DNA from: an uncultured Collinsella sp.
Lineage (GTDB): Bacteria > Actinomycetota > Coriobacteriia > Coriobacteriales > Coriobacteriaceae
Length of the DNA: 7,617 bases
Direction: 5' to 3'
NCBI GenBank assembly: GCA_902492185.1
Contig: CABUKY010000091.1
Span: 1-7,617 of the forward strand
Position numbers and translations under genes: made by a program. The notes below the pieces were generated by a model. It searched no databases, had not been told where the DNA came from, and saw only the letters and a list, made by a program, of their open reading frames with translations. The stretch's first letter is position 1. Every line of letters starts with the position of its first letter. Shown here one piece after another: positions 1 through 5,905 of this stretch.

Positions 1-246
1 ATCGGCGAGCTCGACGGAAAGGGGAAGTACACCTTGCAGAACGGCGAGGGCCGGGAGTCGGTCGACCCATTCGTGGCAGAACGTCAACGGGAGTCCCATC
101 TGACAATGCTCGGGCATAAGGTGCTTCGGTTTACGTTTAACGAACTCAAAGACCCGGGGAAGCTGGTCGAGAAAATGAGGCTGGCGGGTATTCCTCGGCA
201 GGCTGAATTGGCTGAGGAGTGGAGACGCCAGTGGTATGGGCGCTGA
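1..246 (+). CDS. C-terminal fragment of a DUF559/Vsr-like nuclease-fold protein (5' end outside window)
   Basis: The reading frame is open from base 1 and ends at TGA 244-246, so only the last 81 residues are visible and the true start lies upstream. The fragment begins IGELDGKGKYT and later reads RQRESHLTMLGHKVLRFTFNEL. This pattern (acidic ExDG plus Lys, then a conserved Arg, then 'L..LG..VLRFT..EL') matches the C-terminal half of DUF559/Vsr-like restriction-endonuclease-fold domains. In actinobacteria such domains are often fused behind an AbiEi-type winged-helix antitoxin domain. An N-terminal antitoxin domain cannot be confirmed here because it would lie outside the window. A TTG at 34 is in frame, but coding similarity continues upstream of it, so it is not the start. 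A role in DNA cleavage or defence is inference from fold resemblance only. The first copy of a 23-bp repeat array begins six bases after the stop codon. Confidence 0.6.
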   Translation: MGELDGKGKYTLQNGEGRESVDPFVAERQRESHLTMLGHKVLRFTFNELKDPGKLVEKMRLAGIPRQAELAEEWRRQWYGR

Positions 247-251
247 GAGGT

Positions 252-395
252 TTTGTCTCAATCTGTAACGTTTAGAGGTTATTTGAGCTCGTAACTGTTA
301 CAGATCGAGACAAACCGGTGAAGCGTCGACCGAATGTCTTGATCTGTAACAGCAAGGGGCCCAACAACCCTGTATCTGTTACAGATCGAGACACT
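252..395. repeat. Array 1: four alternating 23-bp repeats with a 40-bp period
   Basis: Four copies of a 23-bp repeat lie at 252-274 (forward), 292-314 (reverse), 333-355 (forward) and 373-395 (reverse). Their starts are 40, 41 and 40 bp apart. The shared core is TCTCAATCTGTAACAG. Copies 1 and 2 agree at 20 of 23 positions when one is reverse-complemented, and copies 3 and 4 share 17 of 18 core bases. Spacers are 17, 18 and 17 nt (275-291, 315-332, 356-372) and are unlike each other. Each forward-reverse pair could form a long hairpin, but no U-run follows, so this is not an obvious terminator. The array sits between the nuclease-fold gene and the amidohydrolase gene. The same repeat recurs at 5906-6048. 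Confidence 0.85.
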
Positions 396-542
396 TCCCT
401 GGTGTCGCTGGGGTGGGACTGCAGCGTATTCCGTCCCCCCACATCCCCTCTTCCCTCCGTTAACCGATATGTCTGTGGCAATCGGGCTACACTGGATAAT
501 AATGGACAAATGTTCAAGTTAATTGCGAGGGAGGAGCTCGAT
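396..542 (+). other. Leader and presumed promoter region of the amidohydrolase
   Basis: No gene is seen here. A weak hairpin pairs GTGGGAC (413-419) with GTCCCCCCAC (433-442). The AT-rich stretch around 488-505 contains TACACT (488-493) and GATAAT (495-500), either of which could be a -10 element. Neither has a convincing -35 hexamer at the usual spacing. The purine-rich GAGGGAGGAG at 527-536 is a strong ribosome-binding site six bases before the ATG at 543, and it fixes the amidohydrolase start. Confidence 0.4.
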
Positions 543-1913
543 ATGGCGTCTGCCGATCGTTCCACGTTGTTTATCAATGCGACCGTCCTGGATGGCTCGA
601 AACATATGGAGCCGCAGCCCGATATGGCCGTGGCCGTTGAGCGCGGTGTCATCACGTGGATGGGGCCGAGTGCTGTGGCGCAGGCGCCTGCGGGTGCCGA
701 GGTTATCGACCTGGCAGGTGCGTATCTCATGCCAGGCCTCATCAATATGCATGTGCATCTGTGCGGTTCGGGCAAGCCGGTTTCGGCGGGCGATGCGGGC
801 GCGCTGATGAAGAAGCTCGATAATCCCGTGGGGCGCGCCATCGTGTGCCATATTCTTAAGGGCAGCGCCCAACAACAACTGGCAAGTGGCGTGACCACGG
901 TGCGCGGCGCGGGCGACCCGCTGTTTGCCGATCTTGCCGTGCGCGATGCTATCGATGCCGGCAAGTATCAAGGTCCTCGCCTGGTGGCGCCGGGAACGGG
1001 TGTCACGGTGCCGGGCGGCCATGGTGCGGGTTTGTTCGCCCAGGTGGCCAACAGTCCCGCCGAGGCAGCCGAACAGGTGCGCGACCTGTATGCGCGCGGT
1101 GCCGACGTCATCAAGCTGTTCGTGACGGGCGGCGTGTTCGACGCTACCGAGGTGGGCGAGCCGGGTGTGCTGCGTATGCCGGTCGAGGTTGCCGCGGCGG
1201 CGTGCAAGGCGGCGCACGAGGTGGGCCTGCCGGTTATGGCTCATGTCGAGAGCACCGAAGGCGTGAAGGCCGCGCTTGAGGCCGGCGTCGATACGATCGA
1301 GCACGGTGCCCCGATGACTCCCGAGATCTTGGAACTGTACCGCGGCGCCGCGGGCACGCAGCTCGAGGGGCGTGCGCCCAGCGTTACCTGCACTATCAGC
1401 CCGGCGCTGCCGTTTGTATTGCTCGACCCGGAAAAGACCCATTCGACCGATACACAAAAGAAGAACGGTGACATCGTGTGCTCGGGCATCATCGAGAGCG
1501 CCCGTGCCGCACTGGAAGCTGGCGTTAAGGTGGGCCTTGGCACGGACTCGAGCTGCCCGTTCGTGACGCAGTACGACATGTGGCGTGAGGTGGCCTATTT
1601 TGCCAAGTATGTCGGCGTGGGCAACGCTTTCGCGCTGCATACGGCCACGCAGGTCAATGCCGAGCTGCTGGGGCTGGGCGGCGAGACCGGCACAATCGAG
1701 TGCGGCAAGGCCGCCGATATTCTGGTGACGCGCGAGAACCCGCTCGATGACCTGTGCGCACTGCGTGATCCGACGCACGTGATGTGTCGCGGTGATCTGG
1801 TGCGCAAGCTCAAGGTGAAGCGTATTCCCGAGGTGGACGCCGAGCTCGACGCGATTATGGCCATGCCTGCCGAGGCGTTGGCCGAGGAGCTTGCCCGCGA
1901 TGGCGTGGCGTAA
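543..1913 (+). CDS. Metal-dependent amidohydrolase (imidazolonepropionase/prolidase-like, COG1228 type)
   Basis: This is a complete 456-residue amidohydrolase-superfamily enzyme, predicted to be cytosolic because no signal peptide is seen. The N-terminal beta-sandwich portion leads into GLINMHVHL, which supplies metal ligands H70 and H72. Further expected ligands follow in order: K191 in VIKLFVTGG (the usual carboxylated lysine), H234 in VMAHVES, H254 in DTIEHG and D335 in LGTDSS. The C-terminal GTIECGKAADILV is the typical return strand. Together they indicate a binuclear metal hydrolase of the imidazolonepropionase-related group, which contains imidazolonepropionases, Xaa-Pro dipeptidases and broad amide or lactam hydrolases. 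No histidine-degradation neighbour is present, so the substrate is unknown. The frame is open upstream to 318, but that extension runs through the repeat array. The AGGAG site at 531-535 supports the start at 543. The gene appears to stand alone and ends before a shared terminator. Confidence 0.88.
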   Translation: MASADRSTLFINATVLDGSKHMEPQPDMAVAVERGVITWMGPSAVAQAPAGAEVIDLAGAYLMPGLINMHVHLCGSGKPVSAGDAGALMKKLDNPVGRAIVCHILKGSAQQQLASGVTTVRGAGDPLFADLAVRDAIDAGKYQGPRLVAPGTGVTVPGGHGAGLFAQVANSPAEAAEQVRDLYARGADVIKLFVTGGVFDATEVGEPGVLRMPVEVAAAACKAAHEVGLPVMAHVESTEGVKAALEAGVDTIEHGAPMTPEILELYRGAAGTQLEGRAPSVTCTISPALPFVLLDPEKTHSTDTQKKNGDIVCSGIIESARAALEAGVKVGLGTDSSCPFVTQYDMWREVAYFAKYVGVGNAFALHTATQVNAELLGLGGETGTIECGKAADILVTRENPLDDLCALRDPTHVMCRGDLVRKLKVKRIPEVDAELDAIMAMPAEALAEELARDGVA

Positions 1914-1964
1914 GCGCGCGATATGGCGATGCGACAAAGGGACAATCCTTTTGTCATAATCAGA

Positions 1965-1999
1965 AAAAGCCGAGGTCCCAGTGCGAGGCCTCGGCTTTT
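1965..1999. terminator. Bidirectional intrinsic terminator between convergent genes
   Basis: A perfect 11-bp stem pairs AAAAGCCGAGG (1965-1975) with CCTCGGCTTTT (1989-1999) around a 13-nt loop. The stem is GC-rich next to the loop and ends in an A-run on the left and a T-run on the right, so it can terminate transcription from either side. It would serve the plus-strand amidohydrolase (stop at 1913) and the minus-strand zinc-ribbon gene (stop at 2021). A weaker bulged hairpin, GACAAAGG with CCTTTTGTC, lies just before it at 1933-1955. Confidence 0.88.
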
Positions 2000-2020
2000 A
2001 TTTGTCCCATAGTATGGCAG

Positions 2021-2494
2021 CTATGAGCGCGTCTCCATCTTGGCATGGCACTTGGGGCAGGTGACGCGGATCTTGCCTTTGCCCTTGGGAACGGAGAGCA
2101 TCTGGCCGCAGTTGGGGCACTTAAGATAGGCCGTGGTCTTGCGGCCCTTCCACATCTTCTTGGCTGTGCGCTTGGCACGTTCAAAGTCTTCCTTGCTAGT
2201 ACCGGCTGCGCGCGAGGCGTTGGCCGCTGCAGCTCCGCCGCCCAAGCTAGCTACAAACTTGCCCAAGCCGGGTACGTTTGCAGTCGCGGCGACAAAGGCC
2301 TCGTTCTCCTTGTGACGTGCGTCGATATTTTTGGACAGGCCGCGCAGCACGCCAATCACGATTACGGCGATGGCAATCCAGCTGAGCCACTGGATGCGGG
2401 CTATCGATCCGATCATCGCGATGACGATGCCGGCAAAACCCATCACGATGGTGAGTTCATCGGCACCATTGCGACCCTTCATAAAGTCATTCAT
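2021..2494 (-). CDS. Small membrane protein with C-terminal zinc ribbon, function unknown
   Basis: The 157-residue product has two closely spaced hydrophobic segments near the N terminus, about residues 14-32 and 36-53. A basic and Ala/Gly-rich middle region follows, about 55-120. The C terminus is a zinc ribbon with two CPxC knuckles: C126/C129 (CPNCG) and C146/C149 (CPKCH). The likely topology is a membrane hairpin anchoring a cytosolic zinc-binding domain. Small proteins of this build are common in Gram-positive genomes but their role is not known to me. The start at 2494 is preferred over the in-frame ATG at 2524 because a GAAAGG site lies about eight bases upstream. It follows csoR after 146 bp on the same strand and could be the last gene of the copper transcript. 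It has no copper-specific motif, so co-regulation is only a possibility. Transcription would end at the terminator at 1965-1999. Confidence 0.75.
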   Translation of the reverse strand: MNDFMKGRNGADELTIVMGFAGIVIAMIGSIARIQWLSWIAIAVIVIGVLRGLSKNIDARHKENEAFVAATANVPGLGKFVASLGGGAAAANASRAAGTSKEDFERAKRTAKKMWKGRKTTAYLKCPNCGQMLSVPKGKGKIRVTCPKCHAKMETRS

Positions 2495-2549
2495 GCAAAT
2501 TGCCTTTCGTTCGATATGCTGCACGCCTTTATACCCGATTTAGAGCAAG

Positions 2550-2630
2550 GGGGACAGGTTAATCTGCACCAATGTGGTGCAAACATACCTGTCCCCGGAA
2601 TACCAAGACGGTGCAAAGAAATCTGTCCCC
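2550..2630. repeat. GGGGACAG palindromic repeat (REP-like): one full unit plus a half unit
   Basis: GGGGACAGGT (2550-2559) is the exact inverse of ACCTGTCCCC (2587-2596). Nested inside, GCACCA (2566-2571) pairs with TGGTGC (2575-2580) around the loop ATG, giving a two-storey hairpin. A second, related half unit follows: GGTGCAAA...CTGTCCCC at 2576-2596 recurs at 2610-2630 with 18 of 21 bases identical. This architecture resembles extragenic palindromes mobilised by REP-associated (Y1/RAYT) transposases; no transposase lies in the window. The element fills most of the gap between csoR and the zinc-ribbon gene. Confidence 0.75.
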
Positions 2631-2640
2631 AATGCCCCTA

Positions 2641-2913
2641 TTACTTGGAGAGCTTGTCGACGACGCGTTCGATTTCGGCGAGCTTGGCGGCTTTGAGGTC
2701 TTCGTCGCCCGATTCGATTGCCGAAGTCACGCAGCCCTCGATATGCGCCTTGAGCACGTCGGCGTTAATGCGCGCGAGGAGCGCCTGCGTTGCCATGAGC
2801 TGCGTGGAAATATCGACGCAGTAACGGTCCTCCTCGACCATCCGCAAGATGCCGTCGATCTGGCCGCGTGCCGTCTTGAGCATGCGGGTCACCGATTTAT
2901 GGTCTGCCATCAT
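2641..2913 (-). CDS. csoR: CsoR-family copper-sensing transcriptional repressor
   Basis: This is a 90-residue all-helical DUF156/CsoR-RcnR family protein with the usual 'RxxxxxGQxxGIxRMxEEDxxCxDIxxQ' pattern near its start. The Cu(I) ligands are C32 (in RYCVDI), H57 (in KAHIEG) and C61. Their 25- and 4-residue spacing equals that of the C36-H61-C65 site of Mycobacterium tuberculosis CsoR, and Y31 also precedes the first Cys as in that protein. This points to copper rather than nickel or formaldehyde sensing. In the family, the apo-tetramer binds G-tract inverted repeats and releases DNA when Cu(I) binds. ATGs at 2913 and 2910 are both possible starts. GAGG lies seven bases before the first. 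The frame stays open to 3015, but that stretch translates a palindrome and is probably not coding. The gene lies downstream of copA and copZ, implying induction with its targets, and its likely operator is at 5816-5833. Confidence 0.9.
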   Translation of the reverse strand: MMADHKSVTRMLKTARGQIDGILRMVEEDRYCVDISTQLMATQALLARINADVLKAHIEGCVTSAIESGDEDLKAAKLAEIERVVDKLSK

Positions 2914-2955
2914 GTCGGGTCCTCGTTTCTGGTCGATCTTCCGGATGCCCCCGTC

Positions 2956-3022
2956 AGTTGCGGTGAAATACGGACCGTTTAAAGGCCTAGGGCGGCACAA
3001 CAGTCCGTATTTCACCGCAACT
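2956..3022. repeat. Perfect 19-bp inverted repeat between copZ and csoR
   Basis: AGTTGCGGTGAAATACGGA (2956-2974) is perfectly complementary to 3004-3022. Allowing one mismatch, the stem extends to about 24 bp (2956-2979 with 2999-3022), leaving an inner loop of about 19 nt. No T-run follows on either strand, so it is not a standard intrinsic terminator. It fills most of the 135-bp copZ-csoR gap and could be a transcript-processing or stability hairpin, or a miniature mobile element. The long perfect match suggests it is recent or under selection. Confidence 0.85.
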
Positions 3023-3048
3023 TCTGAGGATTCAGTAGGCAGCGACTG

Positions 3049-3270
3049 CTACGCGGCGGTCACGGACAGGGCGTGGAACTTCTCGCCCGCTCCCTCGACG
3101 GCGGCGGCGAGCTGCTCGGCGGTCACGGTGTCGGTGCACTCCACCTGGACAGTCTGGGTCTCGTGATCGGCGTCGGCATCGGTCACGCCGACCACGTTGA
3201 GCAGCGCGGTCTCGACGGTGGCATCGCAATGGCCGCACATGAGGCCGGAAGTCTTGATCGTGTAACGCAT
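3049..3270 (-). CDS. copZ: CopZ-like copper chaperone (single heavy-metal-associated domain)
   Basis: The product is 73 residues, the normal size for a free-standing HMA-domain metallochaperone with the ferredoxin-like fold. The Cu(I)-binding loop is GLMCGHCDATVE, with C12 and C15 as ligands; Met precedes the first Cys where Thr is usual in the CopA domain. The function expected for the family is to carry Cu(I) in the cytosol and hand it to the copA exporter. The start at 3270 (MRYTIKTSG) is supported by AGAGGA about seven bases upstream. A longer in-frame start at 3324 would translate part of the palindromic spacer and is rejected. It lies 147 bp downstream of copA and 135 bp upstream of csoR on the same strand, consistent with a copA-copZ-csoR operon. 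The Cys residue in VECTD (C45) is an extra cysteine outside the motif. Confidence 0.88.
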   Translation of the reverse strand: MRYTIKTSGLMCGHCDATVETALLNVVGVTDADADHETQTVQVECTDTVTAEQLAAAVEGAGEKFHALSVTAA

Positions 3271-3292
3271 GGGTATTCCTCTCTGTTGTGTC

Positions 3293-3391
3293 GGCTTTCC
3301 CAGGCACCCGACCTTGACCTTCAAACCGTCGCTCGCGTACCAAAGTACGCGTCGCTCCTCTTTCAGGTCAATCTCAGGTACCTGGAAAACC
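3293..3391 (-). repeat. 99-bp imperfect palindrome in the copA-copZ gap
   Basis: The sequence folds on itself about a centre near 3342. The tip is CGCGTAC (3334-3340), loop CAAA, then GTACGCG (3345-3351). Further out, TTGACCT (3314-3320) faces AGGTCAA (3364-3370). At the base, GGCTTTCCCAGG (3293-3304) faces CCTGGAAAACC (3381-3391). As minus-strand RNA, several remaining mismatches become G-U pairs. The structure begins 26 bases after the copA stop and ends about 23 bases before the copZ start, leaving the copZ ribosome site free. It lacks a terminal U-run. Possible roles are mRNA processing or stability control, or a palindromic mobile repeat. Confidence 0.7.
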
Positions 3392-3417
3392 CGTTCTAAA
3401 TGAACGTAATAGTGATC

Positions 3418-5757
3418 CTATTTTGCCACTTTAGGCATAAAGGATTTTAAGCGCAGGGCATTGGACACGACGCAGACGCTCGACAGGCTCATCGCTGCGG
3501 CGCCAAACATCGGCGAGAGCTGCCATCCGGTGAGCGGGAAAAATACGCCCGCCGCCAGCGGAATGCCGATGCCGTTGTAGAACAGCGCCCAGAACAGGTC
3601 TTGCTTGATGTTGCGAATCGTGGCGCGCGAAAGTTCGATGGCGCGGGCGACGTCCATGAGATCGCTGCGCATGAGCACCACATCTGCCCCCTCCTTGGCG
3701 ATGTCGGCGCCGGTGCCGATAGCAAGGCCCACGTCGGCGCGCGCCAGGGCGGGGGAGTCATTGATACCGTCGCCCACCATGGCGACCTTGCTGCCCGCAT
3801 CCTGCAGCTCGCGTACGTGGTGCTCCTTGTCGGCGGGGAGGACGTCGGCGATGACCTGTTCGCTGCTCAGCCCCACGCGGCGGGCGATTGCTTCGGCGGT
3901 GACTCGGTTGTCGCCGGTGAGCATGCGCACGTCGACGCCAAGCGAGCGCAGTGCGGCGATGGCTCCGGCACTCGTTTCCTTGACCTCGTCAGCCACGGCA
4001 ATGGTGCCGGCGAGCTCGCCGTTCTTGGCAAAGAACAGCGGCGTCTTGCCCTCGGCGGCGAACTGTTCGGCAAGACCCGCGGGCACCTTCGCGCCCAGCT
4101 CGTTCATCAGGCGCATATTGCCGGCGGCAATGGCGTTTTGCCCCTCGCGCGCCGTAACGCCTCGCCCGGGCACGGCGGCAAAGTCCTCGACGGCGCGCGC
4201 GACAATCCCTCGCGTCTCGCACTCGGCCATAATCGCCTCGGCCAGCGGGTGTTCGCTTGAGCGCTCCAGCGCGGCGGCCAGCTTGAGTAGCGCCTTTTCG
4301 CTCATGGCGGGCGATCCGTCGGCGCGCGTGGCTACCACGATATCGGTCACGGCAGGCTTGCCGCGAGTGACCGTTCCCGTCTTATCGAACACCACGGTGC
4401 CCACGCTGCGCAGATTCTCCAGCGCCTCGGCGCTCTTGAACAGAATGCCCATCTCGGCGCCCTTGCCGGTGCCGACCATAATAGCGACGGGCGTGGCCAG
4501 ACCCAATGCGCACGGACAGCTGATCACCAGCACAGCGACGGCGGAGGTGAGCGCTTCGTTCACGCTACCGGTCAGTGCCATCCACGCCACGAAGGTCATG
4601 GCCGAGATCACGAATACCACGGGCACGAACACGCCGGCGACCTTGTCGGCCAGGCGGGCGATGGGCGCCTTGGTGGCGTTGGCGTCCTCGACGAGCTGGA
4701 TGATCTTGGCAAGCGACGTGTCGGCGCCCACGCGTGTGGCACGGAAGGTAAACGATCCGGTGCGGTTGACCGTGGCGGCGTTGACGGTGTCACCGGTGGC
4801 CTTTTCCACGGGGATGGACTCGCCGGTGAGCGCGCTCTCGTCTACGGCGGAGGCGCCCTCGAGTACCACGCCGTCGACAGGGATAGACTCGCCGGGGCGC
4901 ACACGCAGGACCTGGCCGGGAAGGATGCTGTCGACGTCCACAACGGTCTCGGTGCCGTCATCGGCAACGACGGTCGCGGCCTTGGGCGCCAGGTCGATGA
5001 GGGCCTCAATAGCGCCGCCGGTCTTGGACTTGCTGCGCGTCTCGAGGTATTTGCCCACGGTGACGAGCGACAGAATCGTGCCGGCACTCTCAAAATACAG
5101 GTTGTCCATGCTCGTCATCATGGCCTCGTGCACCTGACCTGTGGCCAGCTGGTCGGCCATGATGAACATGGCGTAGAGCGACCAGGCGATTGACGCGGTG
5201 GCGCCGACGGCGATGAGAGCGTCCATGGTGGGCGCGCCGTGTACGAGTGATTTGAAGCCGTTGATAAAGTACGCGTCGTTGACGTAGACGATGGGGATGA
5301 GCAAGACGAGCTCGGTGAGGGCGAGCGTCATGCTGTGGATGTGGTCCGTGAAGATGCCGGGCAGCGGCCAGCCGAGCATGTGCCCCATGCCTATGTAGAA
5401 CAGCGGAATGAGAAAGATGATTGAGATGATGAGACGGGTGCGCATGGCGGAGGCGGTGGCCTCTAGCTTTTTGGTCGGCGACTCCATATGGGTGGCACCG
5501 GACCTGGCTTGTGCGCTGCCGTTTGGGGCGGCATCGGTGCGCATGCTGACGGGCGAGGCCGAGTAGCCCGCGCGATCGACGGCGGTGCAGATATCGTCGG
5601 GGGAGACCTGCGCGGGGTCGTAGTCGACCATCATGGAACCGGCGAGCAGGTTGACCGCGACGCTTTGGACGCCGTCGAGCTTGCTGACGGCGCGGTCCAC
5701 ATGCGCCTGGCAAGCGGCGCACGTCATGCCGCCCACGTCAAACTTATCTTGAGCCAT
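3418..5757 (-). CDS. copA: Cu(I)-exporting P1B-type ATPase CopA
   Basis: This complete 779-residue P1B-1 ATPase pumps Cu(I) out across the cytoplasmic membrane. One N-terminal HMA domain carries GMTCAAC (C13, C16), and a linker of about 40 residues leads to the membrane part. Membrane helices lie at about 108-127, 142-160, 177-200, 219-236, 372-393 and 403-425. Actuator TGES is at 311-314. The transport motif CPC (414-416) lies in helix 6. Phosphorylation-site DKTGT is at 458-462 with D458, followed by nucleotide-domain SEHPL (501-505), TGDN (614-617) and GDGIND (662-667). YN (727-728) and MSLSS (756-760) in the last two helices complete the Cu(I)-site signature, which separates it from Zn/Cd pumps. 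The start at 5757 follows AAAGGAG by five bases. It is the first gene of the copper block, behind a CsoR-type operator. No key residue is missing. Confidence 0.96.
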   Translation of the reverse strand: MAQDKFDVGGMTCAACQAHVDRAVSKLDGVQSVAVNLLAGSMMVDYDPAQVSPDDICTAVDRAGYSASPVSMRTDAAPNGSAQARSGATHMESPTKKLEATASAMRTRLIISIIFLIPLFYIGMGHMLGWPLPGIFTDHIHSMTLALTELVLLIPIVYVNDAYFINGFKSLVHGAPTMDALIAVGATASIAWSLYAMFIMADQLATGQVHEAMMTSMDNLYFESAGTILSLVTVGKYLETRSKSKTGGAIEALIDLAPKAATVVADDGTETVVDVDSILPGQVLRVRPGESIPVDGVVLEGASAVDESALTGESIPVEKATGDTVNAATVNRTGSFTFRATRVGADTSLAKIIQLVEDANATKAPIARLADKVAGVFVPVVFVISAMTFVAWMALTGSVNEALTSAVAVLVISCPCALGLATPVAIMVGTGKGAEMGILFKSAEALENLRSVGTVVFDKTGTVTRGKPAVTDIVVATRADGSPAMSEKALLKLAAALERSSEHPLAEAIMAECETRGIVARAVEDFAAVPGRGVTAREGQNAIAAGNMRLMNELGAKVPAGLAEQFAAEGKTPLFFAKNGELAGTIAVADEVKETSAGAIAALRSLGVDVRMLTGDNRVTAEAIARRVGLSSEQVIADVLPADKEHHVRELQDAGSKVAMVGDGINDSPALARADVGLAIGTGADIAKEGADVVLMRSDLMDVARAIELSRATIRNIKQDLFWALFYNGIGIPLAAGVFFPLTGWQLSPMFGAAAMSLSSVCVVSNALRLKSFMPKVAK

Positions 5758-5804
5758 GGCTTCTCCTTTCTGTAGTTCGGTGTTGTAATTGTTAACCTGC
5801 CGAT

Positions 5805-5835
5805 ACTATACACCCATACCCCCTGGGGGTGTACA
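5805..5835 (-). promoter_or_regulatory. Candidate copA promoter
   Basis: Read on the minus strand, a good -10 element TATAGT (plus-strand 5805-5810) lies 19 bp downstream of a weaker -35-like TGTACA (5830-5835). Initiation just past the -10 would leave a leader of about 40 nt before the copA ATG. The long spacer carries the G-tract operator. The -35 match is only four of six bases, so its assignment is less certain than that of the -10. Confidence 0.55.
5816..5833. promoter_or_regulatory. CsoR-type operator (G-tract inverted repeat)
   Basis: ATACCCCCTGGGGGTGTA has ACCCCC (5818-5823) mirrored by GGGGGT (5825-5830) around a central T. C/G-tract inverted repeats with flanking TA are the documented recognition type of the CsoR/RcnR family. 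The site sits between the -35-like and -10 elements of copA, where bound repressor would block RNA polymerase. A Cu(I)-type CsoR is encoded in the same gene block. No second such site is visible in front of copZ or csoR. Confidence 0.8.
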
Positions 5836-5905
5836 GTACAGAAAGAAATGTATGACATTCCGATACAGATGAGGGTGGCTGCTCAATCGTTGGCAGTCCC
5901 TGCCA

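Noticed and set aside
252..395. Calling the repeat arrays CRISPR
   Set aside because: Successive repeats are inverted, spacers are only 17-18 nt, each array has four copies, and no cas gene is in the window.
318..542. N-terminal extension of the amidohydrolase to the start at 318
   Set aside because: The extension translates the repeat array and contains no family sequence. The strong ribosome site at 527-536 and family similarity beginning after 543 support the shorter form.
519..1937. Long minus-strand open frame opposite the amidohydrolase
   Set aside because: It is rich in His, Arg and Ala with no recognisable domain and mirrors a well-supported gene. It is a GC-rich antisense shadow.
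2956..3022. Intrinsic terminator between copZ and csoR
   Set aside because: The stem is very strong, but no T-run follows on the minus strand, so standard termination is not supported.
3271..3324. Longer copZ product starting at 3324
   Set aside because: The added residues come from the palindromic spacer, and the good ribosome site belongs to the ATG at 3270.
3605..5137. Plus-strand 510-residue open frame opposite copA
   Set aside because: It has low-complexity Ser/Ala/Thr composition, no motif and lies wholly inside copA. It is an antisense shadow.
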